Shown here one piece after another: positions 55,859 to 64,000 of a stretch of DNA of 64,000 bases; within the stretch, counting starts at the first letter, position 1; each line of letters starts with the position of its first letter. Below the pieces are notes generated by a model. That model did not search any database. It was not told the origin of the DNA and saw nothing but the letters and a program-made list of their open reading frames with translations. Origin of the DNA: Erigeron canadensis (taxonomy: Eukaryota > Streptophyta > Magnoliopsida > Asterales > Asteraceae); the NCBI RefSeq assembly GCF_010389155.1, contig NC_057769.1:310001-374000 (forward strand), written 5' to 3'. A program made the position numbers and the translations under genes.

Positions 55859-58169
55859 TCAACCCGTTGCAGCTCCTGCAGTTTCATTACTGGCGTGGTC
55901 TTGAATAATTTCTCGTAGGTAGTCGAGTTGTTCATGACTCCCTTGTAGTTCCTCCCACTGCACAAAATAAAATAAAAATAAAAATTCAACCAAATGGCAT
56001 AACTTAGTTAGATTCAAGACATTAGGAAACTAAATTCATGATGGAATCGTCCAGTTCAAAACAAAATAATCTTCCTATAAAATTGACAGTTATAGCTGAG
56101 TAACGTTACTAATTGAATTCTGAAGGTGTTGGAATGAAAGTTACTCTCACCTTTTGGTGAGAAACCGATACAAGCTTCCAACCAGCAGCTTCAAGGTAGC
56201 GTCGTTTCAACACTGTATGTCCTAAGGGGTTTCCTGCATAACGATAACTCTGGGTTTAAACAAAAATATTATGACAATTATTGTAACATTATAAAATACG
56301 AATGCTCAACAGCGAGCACCCACCTGAATTTCTTGAGAAATGTGTGGGTCCATCAATCTCCAATGCAACTTTTTTATCAACCAAAGCAGCATCCAAGGTG
56401 TACCCATCCACAATGTATTCTTTTGTCCAATCAAGACCAGTGCCAACAAGAAGGCGGCCGACTTCCTTCTGAAATGAAGAGGTGATCTTTTGATTGAAAC
56501 GTGTAGTTCTTCCTGCACGGATGATTTTGTCCTCGATGTCACTCCTAAGAGACAATGACAGATGGGGACACTCAAGCTTCAGACACTGGTTCACAAGCTG
56601 AACCTGAGTAGCAAACATTACATCCTCTCTATACTGCTCTGAAATTTGTTGCTCCTCAAAATGCTTCAGGGTTTCCCAGATACGGAAAAAGAAGGTCCGG
56701 TTCATTTGGCCAAGAACAGCGCAAGACCAAGATATGTTTCCAAGCTGGTCTCTGTTGAAATCAAGAACAGGAACGCCTTCAACTTCTAAAGTCTCGACAT
56801 TTCCTGAAACGGAATTTGATGATTTCCCGTCCAAGCAGCTACACCTAAATTGAATGGCATCCTTGTAAACATCATCAAGAGATGCAAATAATGAGTCTGC
56901 AGGCTCATACAGAGAGGCATAGGCCCAAAGCAACTGAGCAAGTTCCTGTGCCTGAAAAGTGTGAACAATATCCGAAGCTCTTTTTGATAGTTCCGAAAAG
57001 AGCTCTGGGGCCGCATGCTGCATAGAGGCAAAAGCACCAGCAATATTAGCAACGTTCTGTGAATTGAATTCGGTAACCTTGGTTAACCCCACCTCTGCCA
57101 CTCTATCCAACTCGGACAGATAGAGAAGCTCACCTCCTATCTTGGACAGGGCCCAAGCGATATTTGAGATACCTTGGGCAGAGCATTCTGGAAGAGACAT
57201 CATGGCCATACCTACAAGCATACACATCTCTCTGCGTCTCGCGAATGCAAGTCTGTGACTTCTGTTCATTGCAACTTTTTCCATATTCTTTGCAATACGG
57301 TGAATTGCCGTGGCAAGGTTTATTGGAGATAAAGGTGAAGGACTTAATCCTTTTCCAACAGCCATTATCATATCAGACGTCACCTCCAATACTTGATCTG
57401 CAGTCTGAGCTTCCACTATTTCTCTGTTGAGATTGATTTCTTTTCTACGGTCAGATGGACCCACAGAGACTCGGGAAAGTTTCTCAACAAATGCTTCCAT
57501 GTTTTTCTCCTTCCTTTCTTTGAACATGTCGGCTGCCATCATACCAACAGCACTTTTTTTAAGTTGGTGATCATCATCATCATCATCATCATTGTCATTT
57601 AAAAGGTTCTCAATATTAAGTTCAACATCTTGCTCTTCATCAGAAGTGGGGGCCTTCTTACTCTTAACAATAGCAGCCTGTTTGTTCTTCTTTTTCTTTT
57701 TCCTTTTGGTCTTCTTGTTGCCGGTGACGAGATGCTCCATGGTAGTGGCCAAACCTCTGGTATGAATAGACCTGAGAGCAGACTTCCTAGCTCTTAAACA
57801 CCAATCCGTAGAGTTGGTAGTTTCTTCAAGGAAATCCGATTGTTCTTTTTTATTATTAGGGGCGGTGGAACGATCGACCTCTCCTAGAAATTCCTGTTCC
57901 CAATCCAAATTCGAATCATCTTCTTTGAGACCACGTTCCACTTTATCATCATCGTCGTCGTCGTCGTCAATCACTTTGATAACACGAAGCTCTTTGCTTA
58001 TATTAACCCCAACAGCAACGCAAGTAGTAGTTTTTCTAGGAATTAAAAAGTAGAGTGCTTTTGTTTTTGTTGTAACCCAAGAGTTGAAGAAGAAGCATCG
58101 AGGAGGAGGACTAGAGCCCAAAATTGGTGAACTTAACATCATAACTCGTAAAAGCCGAACAGCGGACAA
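55859..58169 (-). CDS. RAP: RAP domain-containing protein, chloroplastic
   Basis: Three exons on the minus strand: 56324-58169, 56151-56233, 55859-55957, all GT-AG and in frame, giving 675 residues (Arabidopsis RAP is about 671). The N-terminus is rich in Ser/Arg with few acidic residues before residue 65, fitting a plastid transit peptide. Then come an acidic run (eight Asp near 68-75), a Lys-rich run ([12 protein letters not shown] near 150-162) and another Asp run. Helical repeats of the octotricopeptide-like type occupy about 270-500 ([52 protein letters not shown]). The RAP domain (about 589-645) contains [40 protein letters not shown] and WEELQGS. The Arabidopsis protein is needed for plastid 16S rRNA maturation. 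Start is the first ATG; Met10 or Met11 are possible alternatives. Confidence 0.94.
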
Positions 58170-60393
58170 CCCTAGCTTCTAAACAGGAGCCAATTACACC
58201 CTAATGACATCAATCAAATGTATGTGCTCATCAAAAAAGCCTGTTAAATTCATCGGCAACTATCAACAATTTATAAAAGCAACGCGTTTATAATGATAAT
58301 ATACCTACCAATCAGGTGAATCAACATTTTTAATAACAGAACAAAGCAACCATAATTTATAGAGTAGCACAATACTACTACTAATAATAACAACAACAAT
58401 TATTATACCAATGTATTGTATAGCAGAATACTAATAACAAGTTAATTTCATATAATAATGATAATTTTCACATAATAATAATAATAATCATGCCCAAGTG
58501 AATAAAAACTTTAAAAAAAAAAAGGAGAAGATAAAGGGGCTTATCAAAATTAAAATAGATAGATACCTAATTAATTAGGAAGGAAAGCTTCAATATACTT
58601 GCTGCTGCTGCTATCAGAGATAACATAAAATGAATCCATCCATTTTTATTTATTCTTTTTTATCTCTTTGTTTGGTTAAATTTTTGAGTTTTTGTCTACT
58701 CTACTGCTCTACACTACTACAGGTGTCTACTTACTTACACCCGCTATTTGAGCTAATGGACTTACATTTTGGGCTAACATTTTGGACTAACATTTGGGCT
58801 ACTTTTGTCAATCAACCATTGCATAATTATAAAAGCCATTCTTAAGAGTGGAGTAGTTCTGAATTAATCCGTGTAGAGTTTGCTGTTCAAAACAAAAAAA
58901 AACATTAAAAATAAAAATAAAAATGAAAGTTTATGACACCAAATGCGTTTAGTAAACGACCTAATAGGCTAATATACTACTCGTAATAAGTTAGACTAGA
59001 CTATATGTTTGTTTAATTACAAGATATATGTCCACGCAATGCGGCGGCGATGGTGGTAACGGCGACGGGTGGTGGGGGCGGCAATGATGGTGAATGTTAA
59101 AGTGATTGATGTTAAAGGAGGTAGTGTAGTTATTTTTAAGAGTTCAGCGACTTATGTTATAAATTATTTTATTAAAGTTATTATAGGTATATTAGGTACA
59201 GACTTTAAATTAGCGACACAATGGTTTTTACTTAAACGGTTGATAATTCAACACAGGTACCGTACACTAAAATGACACGACCGTTTCAACATGACAATTA
59301 AAGCTCGTAGTGCGGGGCCGAACTTAACAACTATGTAATAATACAACTACATAATAGAGTGAATGCAAACAAGATATAACATGTACGTAAACATTATGCG
59401 TACTTTTTAAACAAAACCAATAAATAATCAAGTTGTTTTATTTATTGAATATTGTATTTTACTGTAATTATATGGGGTGATAAATAATATTGAGAAAACA
59501 AAATGTCATGTCGTAGGTGCCACAAATAACATACTTATGATACAGTGATACACACACCACATGCAGCCGGTTGGTTGAATATTCTCTGATACAATCTATC
59601 GGGGAAACTTCAAGAGTTTGCAAACCACCTATAAACCTTGTATTATAGCATACACGTAACAGAATTCGTAGTTCCGCGATAAACAAAACCAGTGGACAAG
59701 ACAAAAACTTCAGCGTTCAATCAAATTAAATTACAAGACATCTTGATGTCAAAATATATATTCTTCATGGAACAACCATAAAACATTCTGCTAAATCCCC
59801 CACATAGAAAGCAGGATTTTACCCATTGGAGATATGATTGATTGACGATAACAATAACTCACTATACCTAACTTTCACATTTAACATTTGAAAATCAACA
59901 TTAAAGAAGCGTTGCTTCTGTCAGCCAAAACAAGTCAAGAAAGCAAAAAGTTACAGTACAAAGCCATGTCTGCACATGCTGAAGCATCTACATGAGTGGC
60001 ATCAAATGACAATGTGATACACTGATACTATGCATATTCCTCTAATTTACCATGTACTTTAGCTTCAACACTAATACCATACTGCTGATGGTTTGTAAGG
60101 CCGCTTGTAAGACCACTGAAATATTCATGGTACCACCTTATATTACTAGGACACAATGTAAAAGATGCACCAGAAGAAAGACAATACAGTAAAAACAACA
60201 AAACGTAACGGAATAATTGTGATTACTTTTCCTTTTTATCTAATAAATGGGAGTTATGAAGGATAATAAACTACAATGCAAAATGTTAATAGTTTAGAAA
60301 ACAAGAGGTGATTGAAGAACAACATTGTTATGACTTTTAACTAAACAAACTTCTAATAACATGATAACAGATGCAACCTCAAAGAAGTAAATT
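58170..60393. other. Intergenic with a decayed Helitron-like remnant
   Basis: 58170-58650 is probably the RAP leader and promoter. Around 59030-59180, CCACGCAATGCGGCGGCGATG followed by GTTAAAGGAGGTAGTGTAGT resembles the interior of the Helitron-like element at 45372-45696, but ends are lost. The rest, including the proteasome gene 3' flank (about 59700-60393), shows no further feature. Confidence 0.45.
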
Positions 60394-63300
60394 TCAATCA
60401 CGCTCGCTGATGGCGGTCAAGTGCTCATCAATTTCCTCAGTTGGGAGCACATGAAACGCTGGATTGTCCTTCCGCACCACTCCAACCTGCCACAAACAAC
60501 TTAAGTTACATAATCATGATACATAGTTAACAAACTCCAAGCCTGAATTTACCTGATTCGGTAAATCTAACAAAGTGACGGCAACTAAAACGCATGGGAT
60601 AATGGTCCAAAAGACTACCTAGGAACATGGTTATGTTGGGTTGAGCCATCGCTTTTTTGTTGATTAGTTTTATATGAACAAGAATCATTAAATATGATTA
60701 CAGATACACTATAATCACATTACCATCTATAGTTAAACGGGTCAAAACTGCCTGATCTACACAATGTGTACTTTATGCACTTGTCATAGCACTAAATTAC
60801 ATAGGTATACAATCCAATTATAAGAATTCTTAACTAAGCGGGGATTTATTTCTTGATTATATACAAGTTTATTTCATACCTCAATCTCATTGGCTTTGAA
60901 ATCTTCTTGTAGAACAGATTGCAAAGCAGAAATTGCAGTCTACAGTCAATGACAGGATGCTTCATGTCAGATTCAATCAAAAATTGCAAATTGGTAAAGA
61001 AAATTCCACTGAGGCTCGAGAAAACATAAAATTCCACCAACCAAATGAAGTTCTAAAATATCAAAACATGACGTTGTACCTGTACAGTCTCATCAAAAGA
61101 AAATTCAGGATCGTTTTTCATTTTCTTCTCCAGAAAATTGATTGCCTCTTGCTCTTTCAACCCAGCACTTGTTGCCTTCAGAAAATCACAAAAAGTCCAC
61201 ATTAGATATGGGTAGCAAAGCATGTACTGGAGGTCTGTAAACATAGATTACAAAGGATTATATCTTGCTGAATCCATCTAGCATGTTACATAACATAATT
61301 CAGATAGACTACATGCTTGGGATTGCTGATTAATGGTATACATGGCAACAGTATTACTTGAAACTCATAGCTGAAATTACAAAAAGATATAGCACTTTAC
61401 AAATTAGAAAAATAAAATAAAATAAACAATGATCTGGTAAAAGATTACGAGCGGTGAGTGGAAGATAGTATTCGCTGCTGCTAAAGATTTATAAACCTTC
61501 ACATACCTTATGACCGAAAAAGTGGCCTGCTGGATCGCATTTAAAAAGTCGCGGACCATTCTCATCATCAATACCCAAAACCATAGCCACTGCAGTAGGA
61601 ATGCAAGAGGATGAAATACTAATAAATTTAAGTGGGTTAACTAAAAGTAGAGTCCTATTGTTCCCTACTAGAAGTAGCAATTTCGACCAATTCACATACT
61701 AATGGGTTGATTCGAGTTGTATTATTAGTAGTAGTCTTGATAACCGTGCGCGATGCACAGGTTCTGTCATATATATTTATTTATCTGTTCTACTTTTTTT
61801 CATACTAACTTTAATTGATGTATAGGCAGTGAATGGCAATATGTTTATAGTTAATCAATACAACTATGATTGTAATTTCCATATAAATAATGTTAACTAA
61901 TTTAACTAATATCAATAATTTGATTAGAATTCTTTATCTAAATATCATTAACTTTCATATATATTATATTATAAATATTATATTAGGTAAAGATTCTCAC
62001 ATTTATATATATAACAAAAAAAAAATTAATAAATAGATTTTTAAAAAGACACGTGTCGATCAAAGAATACACCACGTGTCACTTAAAGAACCCTTCAATT
62101 CTGAATTCCTAATTTAGTATATTGGTAGATTCCTAACATACACTAGCCATTTTTAGATTAGACTGTTTCAGGGCAGCCCAGATCATATACTGCCCGTTCA
62201 AGCCTAGACACGTTTTAACCTGCTACCCAACCTATCCACCCTGCACACTGCGCCACCTCTATTCCCAAGTCTACATACAAGCTGAATCCTTATCACATTG
62301 TATGTAGTAAAAAAATATATTATACTAGTGTCAGTAACCCCCAGAAAGGAAAAGAACAAACCTACTCCAAGTGGTCTCATGTAAGCATGTTGGGTATACA
62401 CTTGAGATTTGTCTGCAATCCTGCAGAAAATCATCTCACAAAAATAATCATAATAACTCGAGAACCTAGCAATTGCAATAGCAACCATGCATGCGATAGA
62501 AAGAATCAACAGATAAAAGAATAGATACTTTAAACACAAGTAAATATCATTCATGTATGTTTGATTGTTTTCATTTCATCTGTTTTTTCAAGGATGTATA
62601 CCTTTTAGTCATATTTTTGCATTTGACAGTAGTCTAGCATTTTGTATAACATTAGGTGTTAAAATCAGTCCTGTTCAGGTATCCACAGGTATGGATAACA
62701 CATTTATGCGGATAAAAACCATAAAAATATGACATAACGTTAAGAAAGATGGAAAATCCCAGACACGATACAGATCATGATTTCTCTAGCTATCCTCCTA
62801 TAGCGCAACAAATAAGCTATCATCCATAGCAAGTGGTAGGCGCATGATACATTTCCCAAAAAGCAGTCGTGTGATATGTAATTACCAACAATTCTAACAA
62901 GTTGAAAAACAACATAATTACTGGCTTACCATCTAGCCAATACGTCAACAGGCATCTCATAACCATATTTAAAACGAAACTCGGCAGCTTCATTCCTTGC
63001 TTGTTGAACTAAGGTCCTTGCATCAGCTGGACGAAAAAGAACAAGTTCTTAGGAAACAAAACTGAGAAAGTTGTACCAACACTAAAACGAAATAGATGGG
63101 TTCAATTTAAAAAATATATAGTAGTTAAACGACATTAAACAAGTGGAATGCATGAGTAACCTAGAAATTTAAGAAAAGAAATGTCATGTAGCACAATAAA
63201 ATTAGATTCTACAATGATCGACTTGCCAGGTTAGACCAATATGCAAAATACACTTATTCATTCTTGCTTAATATCTACTAGTTATGGAACATTAATAGAA

Positions 63301-63811
63301 AGAGTTACACATTCTGGATTACAAGCTGCTAACATGTGAATCAAAATTCTAGTATGTCACTTGTGTTCATTTTAATATGATTCACCTCCAGGAATGTAAA
63401 TGAGTCACAAGCAAACATCTAGTAAGTACCTACATATGATGTAGTATATTAAGATTTAGTACATACTTATCTCTTTTCGGCAATATATTAATAATTTAAA
63501 TGTATATCAGTAAGAGCTTTGCTAAAGCTCATACAGGCTAACAAGCCTAATCAAGTTTAGTGTTAAAGCTCGGTAATAGTCTCAAATAGAGTAGCTAACT
63601 TTTTTCTACGTCTTCAAATGTCATTCACAGACTTTAGTAGCTATTTTCTTTTCCAAGTAACTGGCTTAAACCTAGTCTATCGTAGCATCTAGGTATCAAA
63701 ATAAAAAAAACTTTAAACCATTAGACCACCTGTAGTGCCGGTAGCCAACAATCCAAGAAACTTGGTAACAGGAAATAGATGTGTTACGCTAGTTGGATCC
63801 AATAGCTTGTC
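60394..63811 (-). CDS. PAA1: 20S proteasome subunit alpha type-6 (partial, C-terminal 189 residues)
   Basis: Seven exons on the minus strand: 63730-63811, 62930-63026, 62362-62420, 61507-61589, 61080-61175, 60880-60939, 60394-60486; introns GT-AG and phases consistent. Together they encode 189 residues ending in HLTAISERD, matching the alpha-6 (PAA) subunit, whose full length is about 246; the first ~57 residues lie beyond the right edge. Diagnostic stretches are [49 protein letters not shown] and [18 protein letters not shown]. The protein forms part of the outer ring of the 20S core particle, which gates substrate entry; alpha subunits have no peptidase activity. The intron at 61590-62361 carries a Helitron-like remnant. 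Confidence 0.94.
61743..62134 (-). mobile_element. Possible Helitron-like remnant in proteasome gene intron
   Basis: On the minus strand the right side reads TCTACCAATATACTAAATTA and the left side has GTGCATCGCGCACGGTTATC, similar in style to the ends of the other Helitron-like elements here, and ACACGTGTCGATC/CACGTGTCACTT words inside. The 3' terminus does not show a clear CTRR, so boundaries are approximate. Confidence 0.35.
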
Positions 63812-64000
63812 CTACATGAAAATATAATCACGGAAAAAAAAAAATTAAATGTTATATAAAGATATGTAAAGTTAAATGGAACTCAGCATAAAAACTAGTT
63901 GAAACTTGAGCATGAAAAAAATAAAGTCTTCAGCTATGATGTATGCGGCGTAACTGGTATTCGGTGCGAACTTTATTAAACACAATTACAATATTGTTCA

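Noticed and set aside
26340..63811. Gene cluster or metabolic operon-like arrangement
   Set aside because: CBR1, GRAS, LHW-like, RAP and PAA1 belong to unrelated processes; their shared minus orientation is not evidence of co-regulation.

Overview
The window is plant nuclear DNA. Evidence: genes split into many short exons by AT-rich introns, plant-specific families (a GRAS regulator of the SCL9/14/33 type, a LONESOME HIGHWAY-type bHLH, a chloroplast RAP-domain protein), a chloroplast ndhA fragment in nuclear context, and plant transposon classes. Repeat style suggests a eudicot, possibly Asteraceae; that placement is inference. All exon models below were read by eye from splice sites and reading frame; they are unspliced predictions without transcript support.

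Layout. 1-1 kb: last exon of a DnaJ-type zinc-finger gene on +. 1.6-20.3 kb: a transposon-rich block holding a PIF/Harbinger MITE, an intact PIF/Harbinger transposase abutting a chloroplast ndhA insertion, two SINEs, a solo LTR, a hAT-like element, a nearly full-length Ty1/copia retrotransposon (minus strand, LTRs almost identical), a Helitron-like element and three copies of a repeat with a tRNA-like core. 21.2-25.8 kb: ELMO-domain gene (+). 26.5-29.6 kb: NADH-cytochrome b5 reductase 1 (-), convergent with ELMO. 33.2-35.3 kb: intronless GRAS gene (-). 36.5-42.9 kb: LHW-like bHLH gene (-) with overlapping upstream ORFs in its leader. 43.3-55.4 kb: second transposon block with nested MULE elements and Helitron-like elements, a 3.7-kb MULE carrying a broken transposase and a long near-perfect hairpin, a SINE and a large Harbinger-like element. 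55.9-58.2 kb: RAP-domain gene (-). 60.4-63.8 kb: proteasome alpha-6 subunit gene (-), 5' end beyond the window.

The host genes are unrelated housekeeping and regulatory functions (redox of ER lipids, small-GTPase regulation, transcription, plastid rRNA maturation, proteolysis) and show no pathway clustering. The most informative structure is in the repeats: target-site duplications can be read for at least eleven insertions, and at 43.4-44.8 kb they give an order of insertion. I found no convincing undescribed gene system; the best candidates for a second look are the hairpin inside the MULE, the nested MULE/Helitron cluster, the LHW upstream ORFs and the three GC-AG introns.
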